From NCBI GenBank assembly GCA_963727245.1, contig CAVSFO010000001.1, forward strand, positions 806,001 through 870,000: 64,000 nucleotides of DNA, read 5' to 3'. Source of the stretch: JBKQVT01 sp963727245. GTDB lineage: Bacteria; Planctomycetota; Planctomycetia; Pirellulales; Thermoguttaceae. Positions 20,532 through 28,261 of this stretch are shown piece after piece (the first letter of the stretch is position 1; each line of letters starts with the position of its first letter). The notes under the pieces were generated by a model that was given only the letters and a program-made list of their open reading frames with translations, did no database searches and was not told the DNA's origin. Both the position numbers and the translations under genes were made by a program.

Positions 20532-20610
20532 GGGTGCCACTGCTGGCTTGTCCAGCAGTGCTGGATTGTCGTGGCACGCAGCACTGCTGGGCAAGCCAGC
20601 AGTGGCACCC
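20532..20610. repeat. Palindrome, CCACTGCTGGCTTGTCCAGCAGTG variant
   Basis: GGGTGCCACTGCTGGCTTG ... CAAGCCAGCAGTGGCACCC. It is a longer-stem relative of the CCACTGGCTTTGCCAGTG family, with each arm itself a hairpin. It lies upstream of hemE. Confidence 0.8.
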
Positions 20611-20684
20611 ATCGCAATAAAACCGGGATAAGAACAACCTGCGGTTGTGCATCAGTTCCCCCTAGCGGCACGCGAGATCCGTCT

Positions 20685-21734
20685 ATGCCCACTCCATCCC
20701 TTCCCGCCTGGCACGAAAGTCTGCTGCTGAAGGCCGCCCGGCGCGAGCCGGTCCCGCGGACGCCGATCTGGCTGATGCGCCAAGCCGGCCGCTACCTGCC
20801 GGAATATCGGGCGTTGCGCCGCAAGCTGGGCTTTCTCGAAATCTGCAAGAGCCCCGATCGGTGCGCCGAAATCATGCTGGCCACCGTGGAGCGGCTGGGC
20901 GTGGATGCGGCCATCCTCTTTTCCGATTTGCTCTTGATCCTGGAGCCCATGGGGCTCAAGCTGGAGTTTACCGCCGGGGAAGGGCCGCGGCTGCGGCCGC
21001 CCATCCGGCAGGCGGCCGACGTCGATCGCCTGCGGGAGCTGGAGAGCATCGAGCCCCTGGAGTTCGTGCGGGAGGCGGTGCGCAGGACGCGTGCCGGCCT
21101 GCCCGAGCACCTGCCGCTCTTGGGGTTTGCCGGTGCCCCGTTTACGTTGGCGGCCTATGCCGTGGAGGGAGGGGCCAGCCGCGACTACCACTTCACCAAG
21201 GCGCTGATGTACAGCGACCCGGGGGCCTGGGATGCCCTGCTGGGCCGCCTCGCACGGGCGGTCGTCCGCTATCTGAACGCCCAAATCCAGGCCGGAGCGC
21301 AGGCGGTGCAACTGTTCGATAGCTGGGCGGGCTGCCTGGGGGAAGCCGATTATCGCCGCTACGTCTTGCCGCACACCCGCCGCCTGATCGAGGGCCTCCA
21401 GAGCGGCATCCCCGTGATCCACTTCGCCACCGGCAACCCCGCCCTGCTGCCGGCGCTGGCCGAGGCGGGCGGCAACGTCATCGGCGTGGATTGGCGCACG
21501 GGGCTGGACGACGCCTGGCGGCGGATCGGCTACGGCCGCGCGATCCAGGGCAATCTCGATCCGGCCGTGCTGCTGACGACTGCGGCCGAGATCCGCCGCC
21601 GCGCCCGGGAAGTCCTCGCCGAGGCGGCCGGCCGGCCCGGCCACATCTTCAACCTCGGTCACGGCGTGCTGCCGCAAACGCCGGTGGATAATGTCCTCGC
21701 CCTGGTCGAGGCGGTGCACGAAGGTCTGCCCTGA
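20685..21734 (+). CDS. hemE: Uroporphyrinogen decarboxylase
   Basis: 349 residues. It removes four acetate carboxyls from uroporphyrinogen III to give coproporphyrinogen III in haem synthesis. Signature segments are present: PIWLMRQAGRYLPEYR (substrate-binding arginines), AILFSDLLLILEPMG (catalytic aspartate region), GFAGAPFTLAAYAVEGG and QLFDSWAG. The C-terminus FNLGHGVLPQTPVDNV is typical of the family. ATG 20685 matches the family N-terminus; upstream in-frame codons run through a palindrome. It appears monocistronic. Confidence 0.97.
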   Translation: MPTPSLPAWHESLLLKAARREPVPRTPIWLMRQAGRYLPEYRALRRKLGFLEICKSPDRCAEIMLATVERLGVDAAILFSDLLLILEPMGLKLEFTAGEGPRLRPPIRQAADVDRLRELESIEPLEFVREAVRRTRAGLPEHLPLLGFAGAPFTLAAYAVEGGASRDYHFTKALMYSDPGAWDALLGRLARAVVRYLNAQIQAGAQAVQLFDSWAGCLGEADYRRYVLPHTRRLIEGLQSGIPVIHFATGNPALLPALAEAGGNVIGVDWRTGLDDAWRRIGYGRAIQGNLDPAVLLTTAAEIRRRAREVLAEAAGRPGHIFNLGHGVLPQTPVDNVLALVEAVHEGLP

Positions 21735-21746
21735 CCGCGGCCGCCG

Positions 21747-21786
21747 GACCGTCCCCGTTTTGCGCAACGAAAATGGGACGGTCCCC
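21747..21786. repeat. Palindrome of the GGGGACTGTCCC family
   Basis: GGACCGTCCCCGTTTTGCG ... CGAAAATGGGACGGTCCCC, just after the hemE stop. It is a shorter, diverged copy. Confidence 0.7.
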
Positions 21787-21802
21787 TTCGGAAGCCCCGG
21801 TC

Positions 21803-22012
21803 TTAAGCTGCCCGGCGCGGACCCTCGGTGCGGGCGGGAATCGGCAACACGCCCTCTTGGCTCTCGCGCGACGGACTCTCAATCGCCGCATCCAGCGCGG
21901 CGGCCGCCTTCCGGGCGTCCGCGCGATGCCGTAGTTCGAGGTTGACTGCTTCGCTGAGTTCGCAAAGGTCCTCCGGTTTCATCGTGCGGATACGCTTAAG
22001 AATCTTGTTCAT
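21803..22012 (-). CDS. Small hypothetical protein, 69 aa
   Basis: Begins MNKILKRIRTMKPEDLCELS and continues as an amphipathic helix with an alternating charged pattern; the tail is Ser/Arg-rich. The first ~35 residues resemble the 62-aa protein encoded at 22367-22555 (KRIRTMKPEDLCELSEAV against KRLNDLSEAQLFTLVEAI), so they are probably paralogues. ATG 22012 follows AAGGAACC. It lies in a minus-strand set of four small genes behind a sigma-54 promoter and next to a sigma-54 activator. No function is recognised. Confidence 0.5.
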   Translation of the reverse strand: MNKILKRIRTMKPEDLCELSEAVNLELRHRADARKAAAALDAAIESPSRESQEGVLPIPARTEGPRRAA

Positions 22013-22086
22013 CTGACCTGGTTCCTTGAAAGTGCTGGCGACGATCCCTGGTTTTCTCGCTGCCGAGGCAGCGGGCCAAAACCGCC

Positions 22087-22272
22087 TCAGGCGGCGATGC
22101 GAGCCGAACGCCGCATGGCAGGGTTGCGGCCTGCCCAAAATGCCTCCATCTGGGCCTTGGTCTTCTCATCCGAAATATCGGGCTTGGGATCCGGCTCCGG
22201 CGGATCGCGGTGGTCGTCCGCGTGCAACGGCAAGATGACCGGTTCGCCGGCGGGATCTAAAGAGTCTTTCAT
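22087..22272 (-). CDS. Small hypothetical protein, 61 aa
   Basis: Begins MKDSLDPAGEPVILPLHADD, followed by an acidic Pro/Asp-rich stretch and a basic end (RRSARIAA). A TGGAG-like site precedes ATG 22272. No family is recognised; the acidic, proline-rich sequence suggests a disordered protein. It lies between the two paralogous small genes of the same set. Confidence 0.42.
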   Translation of the reverse strand: MKDSLDPAGEPVILPLHADDHRDPPEPDPKPDISDEKTKAQMEAFWAGRNPAMRRSARIAA

Positions 22273-22366
22273 GACGACTACTCCAAAACGGGTGATGTGA
22301 TGGTGGTGTCTCGGCCGACTCAGGCCGCCTTGCGCGGGCCAGCCGACTTGCCTAAACCGCTCTCCT

Positions 22367-22555
22367 TCACCGCCGGCGCCGAAGTCCCCACGCGCCGCCG
22401 GTAACTTTGCTGGCGTTGCACCGCGCGGCGGCGCCGGAATCCGGAACCTCCTCGACGCTTTTGGCGCGGCGCTCCATCTCCGCGTCGATCGCTTCGACCA
22501 AGGTGAACAACTGGGCCTCCGACAGGTCATTGAGACGCTTGAAAATTTCGCTCAT
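22367..22555 (-). CDS. Small hypothetical protein, 62 aa
   Basis: Begins MSEIFKRLNDLSEAQLFTLV, a predicted helix, followed by DAEMERRAKSVEEV and a basic tail. It resembles the 69-aa protein at 21803-22012. A weaker -24/-12-like element lies just upstream at 22593-22608. Function unknown. A helical regulatory or interaction peptide is conceivable. Confidence 0.48.
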   Translation of the reverse strand: MSEIFKRLNDLSEAQLFTLVEAIDAEMERRAKSVEEVPDSGAAARCNASKVTGGAWGLRRRR

Positions 22556-22592
22556 CGAATTCTCCACTCCCCGATGGTCCGGCCGCTGCCGA

Positions 22593-22608
22593 GGGCAACC
22601 ATCTGTCC
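22593..22608 (-). promoter_or_regulatory. Possible weak sigma-54 promoter
   Basis: On the minus strand CGGACAGATGGTTGCC keeps GG-N10-GC and TTGC but departs from consensus elsewhere. A start near 22583 would lie 28 bases before the ATG at 22555. Weak support on sequence alone. Confidence 0.3.
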
Positions 22609-22671
22609 GGCCAGCACAGCCTCGTACGTCAATGTTGTCTCTTGCCGGCGGCCGCCTGCGGCGCCGCCGCG

Positions 22672-23088
22672 CTACGCCACTTTCTCCCACGATCGTCCGT
22701 GCCCGTCGCGCTGGGTCCGATGGAAAAACCCATCCCACTCCGCTTCCGTCATCGGTCCCAACAACAACTGCGCGCCTCGCGAACGCACCAACACCTCCAA
22801 GCCGTCGCGCATGCACTCCGTGTACATGGCCGTCGCCCCGGCGCCCAATTGCTCCGCCGCTTGCGCGAAGGCGTCGGCGGCCCGGGCCTGGTCTTCCGTG
22901 GCATCGATCAACGCCACGTCAGCCCGCCCGAGCACCGCGCGAATCTCGGGAAGCAACCGGGCCAGCGAACAGTGCACGCTGCATCCCGGCCGTTTCCTCG
23001 CCCATTTGGTTATTTGTCGTGCCAGGGACTCACACGCATAGAACAGAGCGATCTCCGCCACGCGCGGTCCCGATCCTAATGTCTCCAT
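22672..23088 (-). CDS. Hypothetical protein, 138 aa, first gene after a sigma-54 promoter
   Basis: Intact 138 residues. The sequence alternates hydrophobic strands and helices (IRAVLGRADVALIDATEDQ, GAGATAMYTECMRDGLEVLV, GAQLLLGPMTEAEWDGFFHR). This is loosely like a flavodoxin/receiver-type alpha/beta fold, but no phosphorylation site can be assigned. It is the first gene behind the -24/-12 promoter at 23163 and so a likely target of the activator encoded at 23634-24585. Family unknown. Confidence 0.55.
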   Translation of the reverse strand: METLGSGPRVAEIALFYACESLARQITKWARKRPGCSVHCSLARLLPEIRAVLGRADVALIDATEDQARAADAFAQAAEQLGAGATAMYTECMRDGLEVLVRSRGAQLLLGPMTEAEWDGFFHRTQRDGHGRSWEKVA

Positions 23089-23162
23089 CGAGCTCTCTCC
23101 TTGCCGTTACAGGGTTCTTCCATGACTCTGGCGGGCCAAAAAGCGCAAGCCACTCTTCTCTT

Positions 23163-23178
23163 AGCAAGCGCCATGCCG
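23163..23178 (-). promoter_or_regulatory. Sigma-54 (-24/-12) promoter of the small-gene set
   Basis: Minus strand CGGCATGGCGCTTGCT matches TGGCACGN4TTGCW except at two positions, with exact GG-N10-GC spacing. The start would be near 23152, about 64 bases before the ATG at 23088. Confidence 0.65.
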
Positions 23179-23346
23179 CCCGCGCCGTCGCCGCAAAATC
23201 GTTCTGTAAGTGATGCAGCACTATCACCTTGGAGCGAAATCGCGGCGCCGCGGCGCGAAAGCAGAATCGCTAAACGGTCGCAATGCGCGACCCAACGGCG
23301 GCTGCAATGCGCGACCGCCGCAAGCCGGAGTGAGCCGCGCACGAGC

Positions 23347-23466
23347 GAGCCGGGGGCGTGAGCCCTCGGATGATCGTGCGCCCTGCGCGGAATGAGCCGG
23401 GGGCGTGAGCCCTCGGATGATCGTGCGCCCTGCGCGGAATGAGCCGGGGGCGTGAGCCCTCGGATA
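23347..23466. repeat. 47-bp tandem repeat, about 2.5 copies
   Basis: Units start at 23347, 23394 and 23441 with GAGCCGGGGGCGTGAGCCCT. The first two are identical and the third is cut short, diverging after CCTCGGAT. It lies upstream of the sigma-54 promoter. Confidence 0.85.
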
Positions 23467-23633
23467 AGTATGGGCTCCGCGCGGGGTGAGCCCCGGGCAG
23501 GAGACGCGGGGGTACTGCTGGGAGCGGCGCGGCGATGCCCAGCGCGAAGCGAAGGGGCGACGTTATCCCCGGGCTAATGCCCGGGGCTCGCTAAGACATG
23601 CCCGGGACCAGCGCCGCCATCAGGCGATGTCGT

Positions 23634-24585
23634 TCAGGCGAGCCGGTGCTTCTTCAGCTTTCGAGCCAGCGTCGCCCGATGGACTTGCAACATGCGGGCC
23701 GCCTTGCGCTGATTGAAATTGGAGCGCTCCAGGGCCTGCACGATCGCCTGCCGCTCGACTTGCGCCAGGCTCGTCGAGCCGGCCGAAATCGGCGTGATGC
23801 CCAAATCGACCTCGCCCAGCAGCATCTCCACGAGGACCTCCGCCTGCAGCCCGGTCACGTAAAGCCGCTCGATCCAGGCGCAGAGCTCGCGCACGTTGCC
23901 CGGCCAGGGATACGCGATCAACATCGTGCGCACGGCATCGCTCACGACAATCGGCTCCCGCTGATAGCGCTGGGAAAACAGCCGGGAGAAATGGTGCACC
24001 AGCGCCGGCACGTCCTCGGCGCGGTCTGCGCAGCGGCGGCAACACGATGCGGACGATGTTCAGTCGATGGTACAGGTCGCGGCGGAACGTCCCCTGGCGG
24101 ACCATTTCCGCCAGGTTCCGATTGGTGCCGGCCAGGAAGCGGGTATCCACCTTGACGGGAATCGGCTTGCCCACCGGCATCACCTCCTGCTCTTGCAACA
24201 CGCGCAACAGCTTGGGCTGGAGGCTGAGGGGGATATCGCAGACTTCATCGAGGAAGACCGTGCCGCCGTCGGCCGTGCGGACGACGCCCAGCATGCTTTG
24301 CTCGGCCCCCGTAAAGGCCCCGCGAACGTGGCCGAAGAACTGGCTCTCGAAGAGCGTTTCGCTGATGCCCGCACAATTGACGGGTATAAAGGGGCGGTCG
24401 CGACGCAGACTCTTGTCGCAGAGGCGCCGGGCAATCAACTCCTTGCCCGTACCGCTCTCCCCTTCGATCAGAACGCAACAATCACTACAAGCAACTCGAT
24501 CGACCAGATCCAAGACTTCCCGCATTACTTCAGAAACGCCGACAATTGCGGGCGAACCGCCCGCTAAATGCGTGGTTGCAATCAT
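23634..24585 (-). CDS. Sigma-54 enhancer-binding activator without sensor domain (one apparent frameshift)
   Basis: About 317 residues. The N-terminus is very short before the AAA+ domain, so this is a PspF-like activator lacking a receiver or GAF domain. Walker A GESGTGKE, GAFTGA, GGTVFLDEVCDIP and the Fis-type helix-turn-helix (FNQRKAARMLQVHRATLARK) are present. An extra A near 24029 breaks the frame at LPPLR; removing it gives LRDRAEDVPALVHHF, the normal family sequence. The start at 24585 (MIATTHLAGG) is the best internal ATG. It lies upstream of, and on the same strand as, the four small genes with the -24/-12 promoter. Confidence 0.85.
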
Positions 24586-25005
24586 GGGTTGTCTTGGCCT
24601 GGACGTCCCGGCGTACTCGATGGATCCACTGCTTCCCGGGCCCGATTGGCCCGTGCAACCCATCTTTTCGGCGAGAGCCCTGAACGCTGCCTCCGTAGTG
24701 CAAATGTTTCAGGTGTTAACGGCCCCCAGGCACACGCCTCAGCTAGACCGCCCACCAAGCGTATCTTTAGCATAAACACTTTGACCGTTTCGTCAATAAG
24801 CAGAAAGAAATAATATCGCGCATTCTCGGCAAAGTCACCACATCGTACCGGTAGCATATCCCCCATAGTGGCGACAAAACAACGCAGTAGACACGCCAGC
24901 CAGTTGAGACGCAAGTGCTTCCCCAGATTATCCCCATTTGGAAAGCGGAGAAAGCCACGTTCCAACACCCAGCGGCCGGGCATAAACTGAACGTGTGTAT
25001 AGATC
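24586..25005. other. Spacer between the sigma-54 activator and mnmA
   Basis: 420 bases, less GC-rich than the neighbours, with no gene, repeat or -24/-12 element that I can support. Confidence 0.4.
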
Positions 25006-26067
25006 TCAATCGATCCAGCCGCCGCCTAACAGGCGGTCGCCCTGGTAGCAGACCGCCGCCTGGCCTGGGGCAACCCCGAAACAGGGCTCGTCGAAATGGA
25101 CGGCAAAGCGGTCGCCGGGCAGCAGCTCCAGCGTCGCCGCCGCCGCCCCGCTGCGATAGCGAATTTTCGCATCGCAGTGCGCGGGGGGATCGGCCAGCCA
25201 GTTGGCCGCGCTGGCCGTCAGGTCGCGGCGGGCCAACTCCGCCTTCGTGCCCACCACCACGCGACCCGTGGCCGGCTCCAGGCGGACCACGTAACGGGGC
25301 TCGCCAAACGCCACGCCCAGCCCCTTGCGCTGGCCGATCGTGAATCGCTCCAACCCCTGGTGCCGGCCCACCACGACCCCGTCGGTCGTCACGATGTCGC
25401 CGCCAGTATCGCCGCCGCCGCGATACTGCCGAATGAAGCGGGCATGGTCGCCGTCGGGGACAAAGCAGATCTCCTGGCTATCGGGCTTGGCCGCCACGTC
25501 CAGGCCCAACTCGGCCGCCATCCGGCGGATTTCGCCCTTCTGGTACTCGCCGACCGGGAAGCTCAGCCGCCCCAGCAACTGCCGCTGAATTCCCCACAGC
25601 ACGTAGGACTGGTCCTTGCTCGCATCGCGGCCGCGGCACAGGGCCAGCCCGCCGTCGGCGGCCGGCGCCAGCCGGGCGTAATGGCCCGTGGCAATCAGCT
25701 CGGCCCCCATGCTGTCGGCATACTCCAGGAGCTTGCCGAACTTCAGCCAGGTGTTGCAGGCGACACAGGGATTGGGCGTTCGCCCCGCCGTATACTCGGC
25801 GACGAAATACTCGATGATCCGGCTGAACTGCTGGCCGAAATTGAGGACATAGAAGGGGATGCCCAGCCGGTCGGCCACGCGGCGGGCGTCCTCCGCATCG
25901 GCGGCGCTGCAGCAGCCCTGCTTGCGGCCCGTGGTGGTGCAGGCCGGCTGGTCCGGCTGGCCGTGGCGCATGAACAGTCCGACCACGTCGTGGCCCGCCC
26001 GCCGCAGCAGCCAGGCCGCCACGCTGCTATCGACGCCGCCGGACATGGCCAGAACGACGCGGGACAT
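25006..26067 (-). CDS. mnmA: tRNA-specific 2-thiouridylase MnmA
   Basis: 353 residues. It activates U34 of tRNA Glu/Gln/Lys with ATP and inserts sulfur. PP-loop AMSGGVDSSVAAWLL is at the N-terminus and the catalytic cysteines lie in TPNPCVACN and SQEICFVPDG. The family insert QSYVLWGI and the C-terminal GQAAVCYQGDRLLGGG are present. ATG 26067 puts the PP-loop within the first 20 residues as usual. The extra CxxxxxxGCC stretch (QPACTTTGRKQGCC) occurs in a subset of bacterial MnmA. Confidence 0.95.
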   Translation of the reverse strand: MSRVVLAMSGGVDSSVAAWLLRRAGHDVVGLFMRHGQPDQPACTTTGRKQGCCSAADAEDARRVADRLGIPFYVLNFGQQFSRIIEYFVAEYTAGRTPNPCVACNTWLKFGKLLEYADSMGAELIATGHYARLAPAADGGLALCRGRDASKDQSYVLWGIQRQLLGRLSFPVGEYQKGEIRRMAAELGLDVAAKPDSQEICFVPDGDHARFIRQYRGGGDTGGDIVTTDGVVVGRHQGLERFTIGQRKGLGVAFGEPRYVVRLEPATGRVVVGTKAELARRDLTASAANWLADPPAHCDAKIRYRSGAAAATLELLPGDRFAVHFDEPCFGVAPGQAAVCYQGDRLLGGGWID

Positions 26068-26273
26068 GATCGTGCCCAGGGCGAAGGGGGACGGGGAAAA
26101 AGCGGGGAGGCCGCGGGGATAATCCCCCATTATCAAACCAGCCGGCGGCGAAGTAAAGCAGCCGCCGTGGGCTTTCCCCCATTCCCGGGGGCCGATATAA
26201 TGGGACAGCGAGCCCCGGGCGCGAGCCCGGGGATAACGTGGAGCCTCCGCTTGGCGGCGGGTGTCCCAGACGG

Positions 26274-26354
26274 GTAGGGTGGGTCAAGCGCAGCGAGCCC
26301 CACCATAAGTTTATCGCGGATTTGGTGGGGCTCGCTGCGCTCGACCCACCCTAC
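26274..26354. repeat. Palindrome of the GTAGGGTGGGTCGAGC family
   Basis: GTAGGGTGGGTCAAGCGCAG ... CTGCGCTCGACCCACCCTAC around an AT-richer centre. It ends 16 bases before the prfB start codon, so it may lie in the prfB leader. Confidence 0.85.
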
Positions 26355-26369
26355 AGATAGAAAGCAGCC

Positions 26370-27483
26370 ATGGAACGCGAATGGATTGACCGGGCCGAAG
26401 CCATCCAGAAACGGATTGTGCAACTGCGAGACTCTCTTTGACTTTGCCGGCAAGAAGGACAAGGCCCAAAAGCTCGAACAGCGGATGGGCGCCGCCGATT
26501 TCTGGAACAACCGCGAACGGGCGCAAGAGGTCGTCGCGGAACTAAAATCGCTCAAGGCGCTGACCAAGCCGCTGGAAGAGGCCGTCACGCTGGGCGACGA
26601 CCTGGCGGCGCTGGTCGAAATGGCCGTCGAGGACGACGACCTGGCGGCCGAGGTCCCCGCCGCCACGCTGCGGCTGGAGAAGATACTCGACCAACTGGAT
26701 CTCCAGTCCCTTTTCAGCGGCCCGCTGGACGGCAACTCGGCGCTGCTGACCATCAACGCCCGCGACGGCGGCACCGACGCCAACGATTGGGCGGAGATGC
26801 TGTTGCGGATGTATCTGGCCTGGGCGAAGGACCACGATTACGAGACCGCGCTGTTGGACCGCCAGGACAACGAAGAAGCCGGCATCAACAGCGCCACCAT
26901 CGCCGTGCGCGGACCGATGGCCTACGGATATCTCAAGGGCGAGGCGGGCATCCACCGCCTGGTGCGCATCAGCCCCTTCAACGCTGAAGGCAAGCGGCAG
27001 ACCAGCTTCGCCGCCGTGGACGTGGCCCCGGAAGTCTCCGAGCAGGCCGCCGTCGAGATTCGCGACGAGGACATCCGCGAGGACGTGTTTCGGGCCAGCG
27101 GCGCCGGCGGCCAGCACGTGAACAAGACCTCCAGCGCGATCCGACTCACGCACCTGCCCACCGGCATCGCGGTGCAGTGCCAGAACGAGCGGAGCCAGCA
27201 CAAGAACCGGGCCATCGCCTTGAAGATGTTGCGGGCCCGGTTCGCGCGGGTCGAGGAGGAGAAGCGCGAGGCCGAGGCGGCCGCCAAGTACAACCAGATG
27301 CCCAAGGTCGGCTTCGGCTCGCAGATTCGCAACTACTTTCTCCATCCCGACCAGCGCGTCAAGGACGCCCGCACCGGCTACGCCGTGGGCAGCTTTCATA
27401 GCGTGTTGGACGGCAACATCCAGGGTTTCTTGGACGCTTTTTTGCGTTACAAGGCAGGGGAGAAAACAGGGATTAGAGATTAG
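26370..27483 (+). CDS. prfB: Peptide chain release factor 2, with programmed +1 frameshift
   Basis: About 370 residues. RF2 reads UGA and UAA. ATG 26370 opens MEREWIDRAEAIQKRIVQLR and meets an in-frame TGA at 26439 in the context CTT TGA C, the canonical prfB autoregulatory slip site. Moving +1 gives L-D-F-AGKKDKAQ and the remaining frame to 27483. The catalytic GGQ is in SGAGGQHVNKTSS. The tripeptide anticodon is not the usual SPF as far as I can read; AEGKRQTSF follows ISPFNAEG, so SPF is present in ISPF. The normal strong AGGGGG stimulator before the slip is missing; only GCGAG precedes it. Confidence 0.95.
26436..26442 (+). promoter_or_regulatory. prfB +1 ribosomal frameshift site (CTTTGAC)
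   Basis: CTT in the P site followed by TGA C lets the ribosome slip onto TTT when RF2 is scarce. The heptamer is identical to the classical site. This lies 22 codons after the start. Confidence 0.88.
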
Positions 27484-27552
27484 AGAAGGCGGAGGGCGGA
27501 AGGCGGAGGAAAACAGCAAAAGCCCCCGGACTGCGTCCGGGGGGCGGACCGC

Positions 27553-27614
27553 GGGGACTGTCCCGATTTTGGGCACCGTGCGAAGCATGGTCGGACGAAA
27601 ATCGGACTGTCCCC
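27553..27614. repeat. Palindrome of the GGGGACTGTCCC family
   Basis: GGGGACTGTCCCGATTTTGG ... ACGAAAATCGGACTGTCCCC with inner hairpin ACCGTGCGAAGCATGGT, between prfB and a small gene. Confidence 0.8.
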
Positions 27615-27642
27615 TTTTCCCAGTCGAGCAGGGGGTACAAGA

Positions 27643-27885
27643 ATGCTTCCCCAGCAGTTCGAAGAGTTGAATCGCCGTTATCGTGGCCGATCGGTGGTGG
27701 TCGATCCGGGTCAGGCGGGGTCGGGCCCATGGGCTGGTCTGGCCGGGCAGATCAAGGCGATCAACTACAACGGTCTGGCCTTGGTGCAGTTTGCCGGACC
27801 GGACCAGGGCTGGCACGACATCGACCTGGGCCGTTTGCAGATCGTCGAGCGTGTCGATTCCGCGTCGCCGCCCGGCCCGTCCTAA
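27643..27885 (+). CDS. Small hypothetical protein, 80 aa
   Basis: Intact 80 residues. The centre reads GQIKAINYNGLALVQFAGPD and WHDIDLGRLQIV, a short beta-rich pattern like an SH3/KOW-type barrel. Codon use looks like coding sequence. It follows prfB on the same strand by about 160 bases, including a palindrome, so co-transcription is possible. No named family is recognised. Confidence 0.6.
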   Translation: MLPQQFEELNRRYRGRSVVVDPGQAGSGPWAGLAGQIKAINYNGLALVQFAGPDQGWHDIDLGRLQIVERVDSASPPGPS

Positions 27886-28261
27886 CGGGCCGTCGAAACT
27901 GCGAATCCGCCGGGGCTATTGCCCCCGGAAGGCGGGCTTATCCGCTCGGTTTCCGCTCGCATTTCCTTCCCCCTTCCGCCTTCCGCCTTCCGCCTTCCGC
28001 CTTTCCCTCCAAACTGCTTGACATGCTGGTAGGCGGATGGTCAAATTAGGGGTGCTGGCTGTTCTTTCGCCCCATCAGTGAGGCAGCGTCGCACCCTGAC
28101 AGTTCGCCGACTCGGCGCCGCCCGATGTCTTGGGGTGCATTCTTCTTTTGGCTCGCTCTGCGAGCCTCTCCGCGAGGCCACTTGCCGGGCACCCTGCGCC
28201 TGTGCATAGAGGTATTGCGGATGATGGGCATGACGAACAAAAACGTGCTGGAGGAACCACG
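27886..28261. other. Spacer with CTTCCGC microrepeat
   Basis: No gene. A 7-base unit (CTTCCGC) is repeated about four times near 27970-28000. A GGAGG site lies just before the next ATG. Confidence 0.5.

Larger units (their letters stand above)
23089..23633. other. Regulatory spacer with sigma-54 promoter and minisatellite
   Basis: Contains the -24/-12 element (23163-23178), a 47-bp tandem repeat (23347-23466) and CCCCGGGC-type hairpins (around 23488-23595). No gene is supported. Confidence 0.5.

Noticed and set aside
19570..20652. Long minus-strand open frames rich in Gln/Ser/Ala opposite the cysteine-rich gene
   Set aside because: They are the antisense reading of GCTGC repeats; the plus frame has a signal peptide, ribosome-binding site and terminator.
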